A DNA stretch of 64,000 nucleotides from Janibacter sp. HTCC2649. Its GTDB lineage: Bacteria > Actinomycetota > Actinomycetes > Actinomycetales > Dermatophilaceae. Position 1 is the first letter of the stretch; every line of letters starts with the position of its first letter. Location of the stretch: positions 2,608,139 to 2,672,138 of the forward strand of contig NZ_CH672413.1 of NCBI RefSeq assembly GCF_000152705.1, written 5' to 3'. The position numbers and the translations under genes were made by a program. Positions 16,487 to 23,955 of the stretch are shown in pieces. The notes under the pieces were generated by a model, which was given only the letters and a program-made list of their open reading frames with translations, made no database searches and was not told the origin of the DNA.

Positions 16487-17170
16487 TCAGCACGTGCCGC
16501 GCGCGGTCCAGAAGGACCGGTTGCTGACGGGGTCGTTGGACTCGGCGACGCGCAGCCGCTCGTTGTAGGTCGGGGCGTCCGGGGACTCGGCCCGCAGGTA
16601 TGCCCAGGTGACGTTGCTGCCCTCGACGATCTCGTTGGCTTCGGCCCAGGCTTCGCGCACGGGGATGTCGACGCGGAAGAGCCAGCTGCCGGACCAGTAG
16701 TAGAGCCAGGCGGAGTACATGGCGAACCACGTCCCGCGTGAGGCCTGCCCGCTGCCGGAGTACGAGTGGTTGTGGAAGCCGAGCATGTAGTGCAGCCGCT
16801 GGAACGCCGGGATCCAGCGTCCGACGGAGTTGCTCGACGTGTGCTCGAGGAGGTCGCAGGCGTGTGTCGCGAAGATCTCGAGGTCGTTCTTGCCGAAGTC
16901 GATCGCTTCGCTCGCGTTGACGCGGCCGTCCCAGACGAGGAACTCGTTCGGGTTGCCGTGCGAGCTCATCTGCATCGCGTCGACCTGGTCGCTGCGTTGA
17001 GTGGTGTTGGCGGTCGTCACGAAGTCGGACTCCTTGACGTCGCTCTCACCATGGTTCTGGGTCCAGTCGAACTCGGACAGCCCCCCAAGCGTCGACGCGA
17101 AGCCTTCAGCCTCGAGCCGGCGCCCGTCCACGGTGTCCCTGATCCACCACGACCCCACGTACTTGGCCAT
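16487..17170 (-). CDS. caspase-like (clan CD) cysteine peptidase-type protein
   Basis: A 227-residue protein starting MAKYVGSWWIRD. MQMSSHGNPNEFLVWDG contains a His-Gly dyad (His71), and LEIFATHACDLLEH an Ala-Cys dyad (Cys105). Each follows a hydrophobic strand, which is the layout of clan CD peptidases (caspases, gingipain, legumain), although spacing and length are smaller than in classic members. It resembles the DUF6345-type proteins. Trp and Tyr are unusually frequent in the second half (AWLYYWSGSWLF). GGGGG lies just before ATG 17170. The composite element 17197-17254 is directly upstream. A decayed copy of the 5' part lies at 23.4-23.65 kb. Peptidase activity is inferred from the dyad only. 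Confidence 0.7.
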   Translation of the reverse strand: MAKYVGSWWIRDTVDGRRLEAEGFASTLGGLSEFDWTQNHGESDVKESDFVTTANTTQRSDQVDAMQMSSHGNPNEFLVWDGRVNASEAIDFGKNDLEIFATHACDLLEHTSSNSVGRWIPAFQRLHYMLGFHNHSYSGSGQASRGTWFAMYSAWLYYWSGSWLFRVDIPVREAWAEANEIVEGSNVTWAYLRAESPDAPTYNERLRVAESNDPVSNRSFWTARGTC

Positions 17171-17196
17171 GTCGTGCCCCCTTGCTTTGTGTTTGA

Positions 17197-17254
17197 CCAC
17201 CGGGAGTCGGTGGCGACACAAACAAGGAGGACCGGGTATGCCGCCCAGATACGT
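17197..17254 (-). promoter_or_regulatory. composite upstream element, copy A
   Basis: On the minus strand, ACGTATCT (17247-17254) is followed by GGCATACCCGG, TCCTCCTTG and then a CCACCG/CGGTGG hairpin (17197-17213) that ends 27 bases before the caspase-like ATG. It matches the element before the 3948 gene part by part, although the genes themselves are unrelated. Bases 17214-17340 otherwise show no gene. Confidence 0.65.
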
Positions 17255-17344
17255 TCTCGTGAGCCGCCTTTTGAATGTTGTCGCCTTGATCCAGGCCGTT
17301 CGGCACACTGGATGAACGCGAAGATCGCTCTGGAGGGAGGGGCC

Positions 17345-17683
17345 GTGAAGGTTCGCGCACCTGCCACCGTTGTCGCAGAGGGCGACGGGTGGAGCATCTG
17401 CCTGACCGGCCTGCCGATCGCGGCGGACGGCACGACCCTCGAAGAAGCGCTCGAGGAGGCAGCTCTCGCGCTCCGCGACTACGCGACTGCCTGGGGCGAT
17501 CGGTTGTGCCTCGCTACAAACCAGGCCGACAACTCAAGTTTCGTCCGGTTCGTCGAGTCCTCCGACGACGTTCAACTCACGGCTTTGCTACGGAAGAGAT
17601 CGCCCGTCCGGTCCGTGATGTCGTTGGTCAGAGGGTGTCCCAAGAGGGCCCGGAGAAGATTTCTGCTGTGGCCCGGCCGGTGA
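17345..17683 (+). CDS. HicB-like antitoxin-type protein with foreign tail
   Basis: A 112-residue product from GTG 17345, which has GGAGGGAGG upstream. Residues 1-70 match the HicB/UPF0150 fold: a strand-rich start, then GWSICLTGLPIAADGTTLEEALEE, then helix ALALRDYATAWGDRL. The usual continuation fades after SSDDVQLTALL. The last 35 residues are basic and unlike the family, and they overlap the 3' end of the convergent HIRAN gene by 56 bases. This suggests the original C-terminus was replaced when the HipA-like/HIRAN pair arrived. No HicA toxin is adjacent, so it may be an orphan regulator. Confidence 0.6.
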   Translation: MKVRAPATVVAEGDGWSICLTGLPIAADGTTLEEALEEAALALRDYATAWGDRLCLATNQADNSSFVRFVESSDDVQLTALLRKRSPVRSVMSLVRGCPKRARRRFLLWPGR

Positions 17684-18374
17684 AGCGAACGAGGAGCCGG
17701 AAGTGGAAACCGACCTCGGGACCGTTGGCCTGTTCGACGACCACTTGCGGGTTCTCCACGGACTCGACGACATCAATGAGCGGGTCGGGAAGCCAACCCA
17801 GCCGAATTTCGTCGGTGTCTGTCACAAGTTGAGCTTTCGGGTTCACCTCATTGCCATGGTCAACAACGAGTCGCAGTGGCTCTAGCGGCACCAGGTCGCT
17901 GATGCGTTCCTGCTCGCGCTCGGCGAGATACCGGACGCCATGAGTCAGGAAGGTGAAGGAAACGTCGTCTCCGATTCCGACACTCGGCGCACTCAGCAAC
18001 TCAACCGTGTCGCCCACTCGCTGACCGTGCGATCGAGCGAGAACTTCCATCGGTGCCGCGTCTATGGGCAGACCGAGCGCTTCAAATGAGTCGCGTCGAT
18101 CTGGACGACGAGATGAGATCACTCGCTCCGCAAAGAGTGGAAACAGATGACCGGAGGACATTGGCCCTTTCGTCGCGGCCACGAGTCCAGGCAGGGGCCG
18201 AAAGTCTGACCGCTCGAGCTCGCGGCGAAGATACGCGAACGTGTAGTGCCCTGCCTCCTCGGTAAGGAAGCCGACGGGTCGGTACTGCCGCGTGTGAGGG
18301 TCGCGAGTCGTCACCAGCAGACGCATGGAGGAGGCAACCCTGCGAGCCCTGGGCTCAAAAACAGTCGAGGTCAT
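17628..18374 (-). CDS. HIRAN-domain protein, second gene of HipA-like pair
   Basis: A 248-residue protein. The first 120 residues resemble the N-terminal capping region of HipA proteins (YRPVGFLTEEAGHYTFAYL, then LPGLVAATKGPMSSGHLFPLF). Residues 140-215 look like a HIRAN domain (LRLVVDHGNEVNPKAQLV, then LGWLPDPLIDVV), a fold that binds DNA ends or damaged DNA. Its ATG overlaps the stop of the HipA-like gene by 4 bases (ATGA), so it is translated in fixed ratio with the kinase. The overlap and domain pairing recall split HipA systems in which the N-terminal lobe is a separate antitoxin-like chain. Toxin-antitoxin function is inferred. Confidence 0.65.
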   Translation of the reverse strand: MTSTVFEPRARRVASSMRLLVTTRDPHTRQYRPVGFLTEEAGHYTFAYLRRELERSDFRPLPGLVAATKGPMSSGHLFPLFAERVISSRRPDRRDSFEALGLPIDAAPMEVLARSHGQRVGDTVELLSAPSVGIGDDVSFTFLTHGVRYLAEREQERISDLVPLEPLRLVVDHGNEVNPKAQLVTDTDEIRLGWLPDPLIDVVESVENPQVVVEQANGPEVGFHFRLLVRFTGRATAEIFSGPSWDTL

Positions 18375-19261
18375 GCCTGCAGCCTCCTTCGATTGATGTC
18401 CAGCAGTCTAGTGAGAAACGTACGGCGTGCCTCTGACATCTCAGAGATGTTGGCAAGCACAGCTGCGACGCTTTCCTCAGGAACCGCCGCCAGCCGAACC
18501 CGCCACTCCTTCGCCCGACGCTCAGCCATGTCCTCGGCTCGGCGCGCCAGATCGACCAGTGACTGCTTCGCGCCGTCCTCGAATCGACCAGCGAAACCTC
18601 TCGCGGCGAACTCCTCCACGCTGATGCTCTTGAGCCGGTCCTCCTGGGTCCCGGATGCGAGTGCACTGCCGTGGTCGAACGATGCGGCGAGAGCTCTGCG
18701 GTCATCGTCCTTGTTCGTCAGAAGTCCCCAGTTGATGGCGTGACGATCCGTGTTGGCAATCCACGCATCGAAGACCAGGTAGCCGACGAAGACGTCGAAC
18801 GCTGGCCAGTCCTCGCACGAGGTGCCAGGCGGACCAGCGGCCCCGACCAACACGCCGGCGATGTTCGACAGGTTGTGGCCCAGGCGATTCTTCAACCGGT
18901 CGTCACCCGCACAGGTGACGTACCCATCGACCTCCGAGAGCATCGTGTCTCCCGATTCCAGGGTCCACCCGTCAGGAGTCACGTTGTGCGAGATGATTCC
19001 CGCGTCTGTCGAGGCCCGAGCCAATTCCACGCGGGCGGCTGGAAGGTCAAGCAAAGCGGCGAGTTCGGACGAGAATTTCTCGGACCAGTCATCAAACCGG
19101 CGATATGAGGCCTTCTTGATGGGCTTATACAACCACCAGTCGCTCTGCTGTTCTCGAGTGACGACGTCAGGTGGAGCCACCCATCCCTTTGGGTCGAGCC
19201 CTCGAGATTCCTGGAAGACCAAGGGCCAAGAACTGATGTCTTGGACTCGGTATTCGGCCAT
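18371..19261 (-). CDS. HipA-like kinase-fold protein
   Basis: A 296-residue protein with the HipA/PI3K-like kinase core: WWLYKPIKKASYRRFDDW (candidate nucleotide Lys), catalytic IANTDRHAINWGLL (D172, H174, N177) and the metal Asp in ASFDHGSAL (D196). It lacks the N-terminal HipA lobe, which seems to be supplied by the next gene. HipA toxins phosphorylate tRNA synthetases, while related proteins act on other targets. ATG 19261 follows a purine-rich leader. No XRE-type HipB is adjacent. GC content is lower than in resident genes. Confidence 0.75.
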   Translation of the reverse strand: MAEYRVQDISSWPLVFQESRGLDPKGWVAPPDVVTREQQSDWWLYKPIKKASYRRFDDWSEKFSSELAALLDLPAARVELARASTDAGIISHNVTPDGWTLESGDTMLSEVDGYVTCAGDDRLKNRLGHNLSNIAGVLVGAAGPPGTSCEDWPAFDVFVGYLVFDAWIANTDRHAINWGLLTNKDDDRRALAASFDHGSALASGTQEDRLKSISVEEFAARGFAGRFEDGAKQSLVDLARRAEDMAERRAKEWRVRLAAVPEESVAAVLANISEMSEARRTFLTRLLDINRRRLQA

Positions 19262-19445
19262 GACATCTCCGTCGCTGCTCGTCCGATACTCGACTCATCC
19301 TTGCATCGGAGGGCGACACTCCACCTCAGTCATGCACAGGCAGCACGCCCAACCGCAGGTGAGTTCTGGGCCTGCGCTCGCGGCGAGGTCACACCCCGAT
19401 CGAAGCGGACCTTGGCGAGCCCCCTGACCGATCCCGATGCCTGGC

Positions 19446-19724
19446 TCAGGCGTCGGCCTTGCGCGCGGCTCGCACCGAGCGAAGGAGCGACTTGAGCTGC
19501 GGGTTCGGCTTGGCCTCGGCATCGAGTGCCGCCTCAAGCTGCAGCACATCGGCGGGCGTCAGCCGAAGTGCGCGCTCTTCGGCCAATACCTGACGTGCAC
19601 GATCCAGTGCAGCGGCAAGCATGAAGCTGGTCAGGTCCTGGTCCTGGACCTCAGCGGCTTCACGCAGGAGGTCCAGCGAGTCCGCACTGCAGCGGAGGTT
19701 CACGCGTTCAGTCTTCGTGCTCAG
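19446..19724 (-). pseudogene. DUF1778 (TacA-type) antitoxin cut at its start codon by IS3
   Basis: A ribbon-helix-helix antitoxin: STKTERVNLRCSADSLDLL, then DLTSFMLAAALDRARQVL, then the C-terminal neutralising helix. The natural ATG (21027-21029 in the far flank) was split by the IS3 insertion. In the present sequence the frame begins with CTG, whose C comes from the IS end, and the native ribosome site GGGAG stays on the other side of the element. The coding part is otherwise intact at about 92 residues. The GNAT toxin that normally follows DUF1778 is absent; 19262-19445 holds no gene. Expression is probably lost unless the IS provides a promoter. Confidence 0.78.
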
Positions 19725-19765
19725 GGACTGCCCCCGGTCTGGTTGACACTCGGGGTTGATGATTC

Positions 19766-20650
19766 TCAGGCCGCTTCTGCGGCTGCGTAGATCATCTCAA
19801 ACTCGATCGGGGTGAGCTTGCCCAGGGCCCGCTGGCGACGGCGGCGGTTGTACTTGGTTTCGATCCAGATGACGATCGCGAGCCGGAGTTCATCGCGGCT
19901 TTCCCAACGCCGCGTGTTCAGGACGTTCTTTTGCAGCAGTGAGAAAAACGACTCCATGGCGGCGTTGTCACCGGATGATCCGACGCGACCCATCGACCCG
20001 CGCAGGCCGTTGTTCTTCAGCAGGCGCACGACCTTCTTCGAACGAAATTGGCTGCCCCGATCCGAGTGCACGATCGTGCTCACCGGTGCGCGCAGCGCGA
20101 TCGCGTTCCGCAGCGCCGATGCGGCCAGGGACGACTTCATCCGTGAGTCGATGGAGTAGCCCACGATTTTGTTGGAGTACACGTCCTTGACCGCGCACAG
20201 GTAGAGCTTGCCCTCACGTGTGGGGTGCTCGCTGATGTCGGTCAGCCACACCTGGTTCGGTCCGGTCGCAGCGCCGGTGAAGTCGTGGGTGACCCGGCCC
20301 TTCTCGTCGACGCTGGCGAGCAGGTCATCGTGCACGGCCGGTCCGGGCTTGCCGGCCTTGCCCCTGCGCCGGTGGTGCGAGGCGAAGATCCCTGCGGTCG
20401 AGCACAGCCGCCACACACGGTTCTCTGAGGCTTGGACGTTGTGGTCCTCGAGCTCGTCGGCGATGAATCGGTAGCCCAGCGTGGGGTCGTCTTCGTGGAT
20501 CCCCCGGATCACCTCGATGACGTGCGCGTCATCCCAGTCCCGCTGACTGACGGGGGCGTTGAGCCACTTGTAGTACCCCTGGGTCGACCAGCCCAGGACC
20601 CTGCACGCCACCGCGACCGGCACCCTGATGCGGGCACCGGTCGCGGCCAA
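19766..20650 (-). CDS. IS3 transposase OrfB (made by -1 frameshift)
   Basis: An integrase-core DDE transposase. HTH_21-type HEDDPTLGYRFIADELEDH is followed by the DDE triad: VWLTDISEHPT (Asp), TIVHSDRGSQFRS (Asp) and SGDNAAMESFFSLLQKN (Glu). The frame is open upstream to the OrfA stop. The slippery heptamer GGGAAAA at 20674-20680 lies directly before OrfA stop TAG, so OrfAB fusion by programmed -1 frameshift is expected, with OrfB sequence beginning at about 20672. Frames are intact, so the element may be active. Confidence 0.92.
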   Translation of the reverse strand: MAATGARIRVPVAVACRVLGWSTQGYYKWLNAPVSQRDWDDAHVIEVIRGIHEDDPTLGYRFIADELEDHNVQASENRVWRLCSTAGIFASHHRRRGKAGKPGPAVHDDLLASVDEKGRVTHDFTGAATGPNQVWLTDISEHPTREGKLYLCAVKDVYSNKIVGYSIDSRMKSSLAASALRNAIALRAPVSTIVHSDRGSQFRSKKVVRLLKNNGLRGSMGRVGSSGDNAAMESFFSLLQKNVLNTRRWESRDELRLAIVIWIETKYNRRRRQRALGKLTPIEFEMIYAAAEAA

Positions 20651-20670
20651 TTCGCGGACGAGAGGGAAGA

Positions 20671-20958
20671 CTATTTTCCCGGCAGGTTGGCCTGCGACAG
20701 ATAGGCAGCGGCACGCCGCAGGACCTCGTTCTCCTGCTCAAGGAGCCGGATCCGCTTGTCCTTCTCCCGAGACTCCATACGGGCGGCGTCGGTCACGCCG
20801 GGACGGTTGCCGTCCTCGATGTCCGCCCGCTTGAGCCAGTTGGACAGCGTGCCTTCGGAGATTCCGAAGTCCTTCGCGATCTGGGACATCGCAGCGTCGC
20901 CCTTGCGGGCCACTGCCAAGACGTCGTCGCGGAACTCCTTGGGATATGCCTTCGCCAT
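20671..20958 (-). CDS. IS3 transposase OrfA (helix-turn-helix)
   Basis: A 95-residue transposase_8 protein. HTH YPKEFRDDVLAVARKGDA and SQIAKDFGISEGTLSNWLKR is followed by a leucine-zipper-like RIRLLEQENEVLRRAAAYL. It binds the terminal repeats and is fused to OrfB by frameshifting. It ends in LPGK with the frameshift heptamer (G GGA AAA) and TAG. Confidence 0.9.
   Translation of the reverse strand: MAKAYPKEFRDDVLAVARKGDAAMSQIAKDFGISEGTLSNWLKRADIEDGNRPGVTDAARMESREKDKRIRLLEQENEVLRRAAAYLSQANLPGK
20674..20680 (-). promoter_or_regulatory. programmed -1 frameshift heptamer GGGAAAA
   Basis: In the OrfA frame this reads G GGA AAA followed by TAG. It has the canonical X XXY YYZ form, and slipping back one base joins OrfA LPGK to OrfB IVFPLVREL. 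Confidence 0.75.
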
Positions 20959-21141
20959 GGTGAACATCCTTCCAGCGAGGACGAATCCTCACAGGTCAGG
21001 TGTCAACCAAACTCTGGGCAGACCCTCATGTCATTCTCCCAGCCATTCGAACTCAACCGTACACACCATGTACGTACGTATCGAATGCTTTCAGCCCTCG
21101 TTGACCGTGGCCCGAAGTGGCGCTCGTACGGTGTTGGGAAA

Positions 21142-21180
21142 GGAGTGTCTTTGCTTCAACATGTGAAGCAAAGACACTCC
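21142..21180 (-). terminator. 17-bp hairpin terminator
   Basis: GGAGTGTCTTTGCTTCA and its exact complement flank ACATG. On the minus strand the stem is followed by TTTCCC. It lies 38 bases after the stop of the papain-like gene and could also stop plus-strand transcripts. Next to it (21058-21085) is a GTAC-rich stretch, CCGTACACACCATGTACGTA, possibly the operator of the displaced antitoxin promoter. Confidence 0.75.
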
Positions 21181-21217
21181 CTAGGCGGCTGGATCGGTGT
21201 CAAGCCCCGATGAAACC

Positions 21218-22822
21218 TCAGCCGATCCGAGGGATGCGCACCCGGTTGAGGTCCTTGACGCGGCCCCACTGTGGGCGGGCGCGACGTCCCTGCACGCCGA
21301 ACGTCATCCCGGCCCACACCGTCGTCCCGGAGAAGCGTCCGCTCTCCTGCGTGTGGTTGAGCAGGGTGAACCGCTGGATGTTGTCGTCGGCGAAGGGGAT
21401 CGAGAACGACAGCTGATAGCCGTCGGGCGCCACGAAGTCACGCAATGCCAGCGGCGCCCCACCGTCAGGCGTGTAGGTGCCGGCCCACGGCCCGGTCGAC
21501 GTGATGCTGAGCCGTCCGTGCCAGCCGTCGTGGTTCATCTCCCAGTCGCCCTGCCATCCCGCGCTTCGCAGAGGGCTGGGGATCGCTGCTCGCGCCATCG
21601 TCACGCCGAACGGGCAGCCGTTCCACCACGTCACGCCGGCGGCGAGGCCGTCCTCGCGGGTGAACTGGTAGGCCCGGAACTCCTGTCCCGACTGCATGCC
21701 CGGCGTGATGCGTCCGGCTTGGTCGGCGATCCAGAAGTGCAGCTGGCGTCCGTCGTCCTCGGTGCGCCCATTGACCTGCCGGGCAGGCCCGCCGTTGAAG
21801 AAGTAGTCGCCGACCTTGGTGAAGTCGCCGTCCGCAGCCCGGAAGTTCTGGGTCCGCCGCAGGACGAGCTGCCCCTGCCACCCGTCGTGGTTCATGTGCC
21901 AGCGCCCGATCCACGTCGCCTCCAGGTCACGCGCTGCGTCGGGCGGCTCCATCGCGGTGATGTAGGTGCCGCCAAGCAGTGGGGTCGTGGCCATGGACCA
22001 GCGTTCGGGGCCGGGGGAGCCCCAGGAGTTCTTGACGATCCACTCCTCGGTGGTGAGGTCATAGCCAATGATGAGGAAGCAGTGGCCGGGGATGTCGGTG
22101 ATGACCTCGTGGCCCGCGTCGATGACGGCCATGACGTTCTCGCGTGACGCGCTGGGCAGGAACTGAAGGGACCGCACACGGTAGCGGGCGGCATACCGGG
22201 CGGGTGTGGGTATGTATCGCTCGTCGAACTCGAATCGGTCGAACTGGTCCTGGGTGCTCGTCGTCCAATCCAGGGTGCCGATCGCCGGGTCGGACGTGCG
22301 GATGGTTTCGAGCTCCACGTCCGATCGGTAGGGCGCGGCGGCTTCGTCGGGGATGGCGCAGCGAGCGACCTTCGCGACGATGTCGGACGAGCCCTGGAAG
22401 CCCTCGTAGGAGGTGTTGTTCTCATGGGCGGGCGAACCACCGAGGTAGAAGTCGAACAGCTCGGCGACCTTGTTGAGGTGGAAGAGGAAGTCCTCCGAGA
22501 GGTCGAGCACGACGCCGTGGTCGCGCCGGTACGCGGCTTCCATGGCGGCCACCGTCGCGAATGCGTAACAGGTCCCGCGACCGCCTTGATTCCGGTATGC
22601 CGTCTGGTCCGGTTCCAGCGTGACCGTGCGCCGGGGCGGGGGCCGGTCCTTGAAGACGGGCGTCCCGACGAGGCCGCGGGCCGCAGCGAGTTCGAGGCGT
22701 TGGGCGATGTCGTTGCGCTGTTCGGCGACGTCGAGCAGGACGTGGGGGCGAGGCGCCTTGGTGAGGAGGACGTCGTTGAACCGGTCGAGGGTGACGGTGT
22801 CGAAGAGTTCGTGGCCGGGCAT
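21218..22822 (-). CDS. papain-like (C1A) cysteine peptidase with C-terminal WxMNHDGW repeats
   Basis: A 534-residue protein. The peptidase domain has the complete papain set: Gln and Cys in YRNQGGRGTCYAFATV (Cys85), His in IPGHCFLIIGYD (His247) and Asn in WIVKNSWGSPG (Asn265). A 60-residue N-terminal stretch may act as propeptide. Two C-terminal modules carry the same signature: GRWHMNHDGWQGQL (about 307) and GDWEMNHDGWHGRL (about 426). They suggest paired lectin- or wall-binding-like beta modules. No signal peptide is seen, so action inside the cell or non-Sec export is implied. GGAGG precedes ATG 22822. A reduced form of the composite element lies upstream, and a strong terminator follows. 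Confidence 0.85.
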   Translation of the reverse strand: MPGHELFDTVTLDRFNDVLLTKAPRPHVLLDVAEQRNDIAQRLELAAARGLVGTPVFKDRPPPRRTVTLEPDQTAYRNQGGRGTCYAFATVAAMEAAYRRDHGVVLDLSEDFLFHLNKVAELFDFYLGGSPAHENNTSYEGFQGSSDIVAKVARCAIPDEAAAPYRSDVELETIRTSDPAIGTLDWTTSTQDQFDRFEFDERYIPTPARYAARYRVRSLQFLPSASRENVMAVIDAGHEVITDIPGHCFLIIGYDLTTEEWIVKNSWGSPGPERWSMATTPLLGGTYITAMEPPDAARDLEATWIGRWHMNHDGWQGQLVLRRTQNFRAADGDFTKVGDYFFNGGPARQVNGRTEDDGRQLHFWIADQAGRITPGMQSGQEFRAYQFTREDGLAAGVTWWNGCPFGVTMARAAIPSPLRSAGWQGDWEMNHDGWHGRLSITSTGPWAGTYTPDGGAPLALRDFVAPDGYQLSFSIPFADDNIQRFTLLNHTQESGRFSGTTVWAGMTFGVQGRRARPQWGRVKDLNRVRIPRIG

Positions 22823-22871
22823 GGCAAGCCTCCAGGAATGCGGGCGCGCGGAATGGCGCACCTGTCATCAG

Positions 22872-22902
22872 GGAGGAGGCCTTGGTGGAGTGGGAGATAC
22901 GT
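22872..22902 (-). promoter_or_regulatory. reduced composite element, copy D
   Basis: On the minus strand ACGTATCT (22895-22902) and TCCTCC (22872-22877) are separated by 17 bases, about the distance seen in the other three copies. The GGCATACCCG core and the hairpin are absent. It lies 50 to 80 bases before the papain-like ATG. Weak support by itself; meaningful mainly because the box recurs before the caspase-like gene. Confidence 0.35.
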
Positions 22903-22928
22903 CGGGCGCGATCGCGTTGGATGGTGCT

Positions 22929-23405
22929 GTGAGCGAACTCGAGGTCATGGACCACTGCCGGCTGCTGCTGCGCGGAGTGCGCGTGCTGCACGAACGCGGC
23001 CTCGAGCTGGCGCGGATCAGTCCGGGCATGGCGCCCTCAGGTCTCTATTGGCGACTCACCATCGCACCTGCCACCGCCTTCGATCCGGAGAGCCGGCTGG
23101 GCTGGCAGCTCCGCGGCTCGTCGCCCACGGTGTCGTGGACGTCGGGCAACAGCCCGGAGTACGCCGGGCTCGTCATGACGTCACGCACCACCCCGGCCGA
23201 GGTCGCCGATCACATCCTCACGCTCCTCCCGGAGCGCTCCTTGCGCGGCGGGGACATGCCATACATGCGTTGGTATGCCGGCCTGCTCGCCGAGTGCGAA
23301 CGCCTCGAGACCGTGCCGGTCGCCTTCTCGGACTCGTGGGAACCGCACAGTTGGCACGTCGGCTGGGGCGGCCCCGACTACCCGCCCCCGCCACCCGCTG
23401 CGTAG
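22929..23405 (+). CDS. hypothetical protein divergent from papain-like gene
   Basis: A 158-residue protein from GTG 22929 (or ATG 22947). It begins with a helix (LEVMDHCRLLLRGVRVLHERGLE) and is rich in Trp and Pro at the end (SDSWEPHSWHVGWGGPD, then a run of prolines). No signal peptide, membrane helix or known family was recognised. It shares the 106-base intergenic region with the papain-like gene and could be its partner or inhibitor; that is a guess from position only. Confidence 0.6.
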   Translation: MSELEVMDHCRLLLRGVRVLHERGLELARISPGMAPSGLYWRLTIAPATAFDPESRLGWQLRGSSPTVSWTSGNSPEYAGLVMTSRTTPAEVADHILTLLPERSLRGGDMPYMRWYAGLLAECERLETVPVAFSDSWEPHSWHVGWGGPDYPPPPPAA

Positions 23406-23418
23406 CCGAGGTCAGCCC

Positions 23419-23652
23419 AGACGAAGAGCCTCGGACCAGTCGTGCGAGCTCATCTGCATCGCGCCGACCTGGTCGCTGCGTTGAGTGGTGTTGGCGGTCG
23501 TCACGAAGTCGGACTTCTTGACGTCGCTCTCATCGTGGTTCTGGGCCCAGTCGAACTCGCACAGCCCGCCGAGCGTCGCCGCAAGCCTTCAGCCTCGAGT
23601 CGACGACCGTCGACGGTGTCTCCGGCCACTACGACCCCACGTACTTGGCCAT
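23419..23652 (-). pseudogene. decayed second copy of the caspase-like gene, 5' part
   Basis: From ATG 23652 the sequence repeats the start of the gene at 17170 (MAKYVGS, then QRSDQV and AMQMSSH recognisable). It has an early TAG at codon 8, small deletions and a truncation just where the catalytic His-Gly lies. DNA identity is high to about 23441 and then fades. The upstream element (23680-23737) is duplicated too, so at least 300 bp were copied in direct orientation. Probably a leftover of a tandem duplication. Confidence 0.85.
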
Positions 23653-23679
23653 GTCGTGCCCCCTTGCTTTCCTGTTGCA

Positions 23680-23737
23680 CCACCGGGAGTCGGTGGCGAC
23701 ACAAGCAAGGATGACCGGGTATGCCGCCCAGATACGT
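23680..23737 (-). promoter_or_regulatory. composite upstream element, copy B (of pseudogene)
   Basis: Nearly identical to 17197-17254: ACGTATCT, GGCATACCCGG, TCATCCTTG and the CCACCG/CGGTGG hairpin. It has survived better than the coding part that follows. Bases 23738-23954 show no gene. Confidence 0.6.
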
Positions 23738-23955
23738 TCCCGTGAGCAGCTCTACGCTCCCGTCGGCCTGGGAGCCTTTGCTTCAAATTCTGGGGCAAAT
23801 GCTCAATCTGCCCTGTCAGCGCTTCCGGAACACCGCACGAGCGACATCGATCCTTGGGCCCCACTTGGGCGGATTGCGCCATAAGCCCAAGGGCGGACCG
23901 ATGCGTTGACCCCACCACCACCAGTGACTGGTGGCCAGGACGTCGTCAGACGCGC

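Larger units (their letters stand above)
19724..21025 (-). mobile_element. complete IS3-family element with 3-bp target duplication
   Basis: The ends carry imperfect inverted repeats. The left end reads GGGACTGCCCCCGGTCTGG followed by TTGACAC, and the right end read inwards GGGTCTGCCCAGAGTTTGG followed by TTGACAC. The flanks share TCA (19721-19723 and 21026-21028). The element is 1302 bp and holds two overlapping transposase frames with a slippery site. Removing one TCA copy and the element restores an ATG preceded by GGGAG for the DUF1778 gene. Confidence 0.9.

Noticed and set aside
17235-17245. GGGTATG in the composite element as a sigma-B type -10 on the plus strand
   Set aside because: No GTTT-type -35 at the right distance, and the conserved genes lie on the minus strand.
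19262-19445. Remnant of a GNAT (TacT-like) toxin downstream of the DUF1778 antitoxin
   Set aside because: No acetyltransferase motif in any frame; sequence appears to be only the leader of the HipA-like gene.
21058-21085. GTAC-rich stretch as a phage attachment or resolvase site
   Set aside because: No second copy in the window and no site-specific recombinase; more likely the old antitoxin operator.
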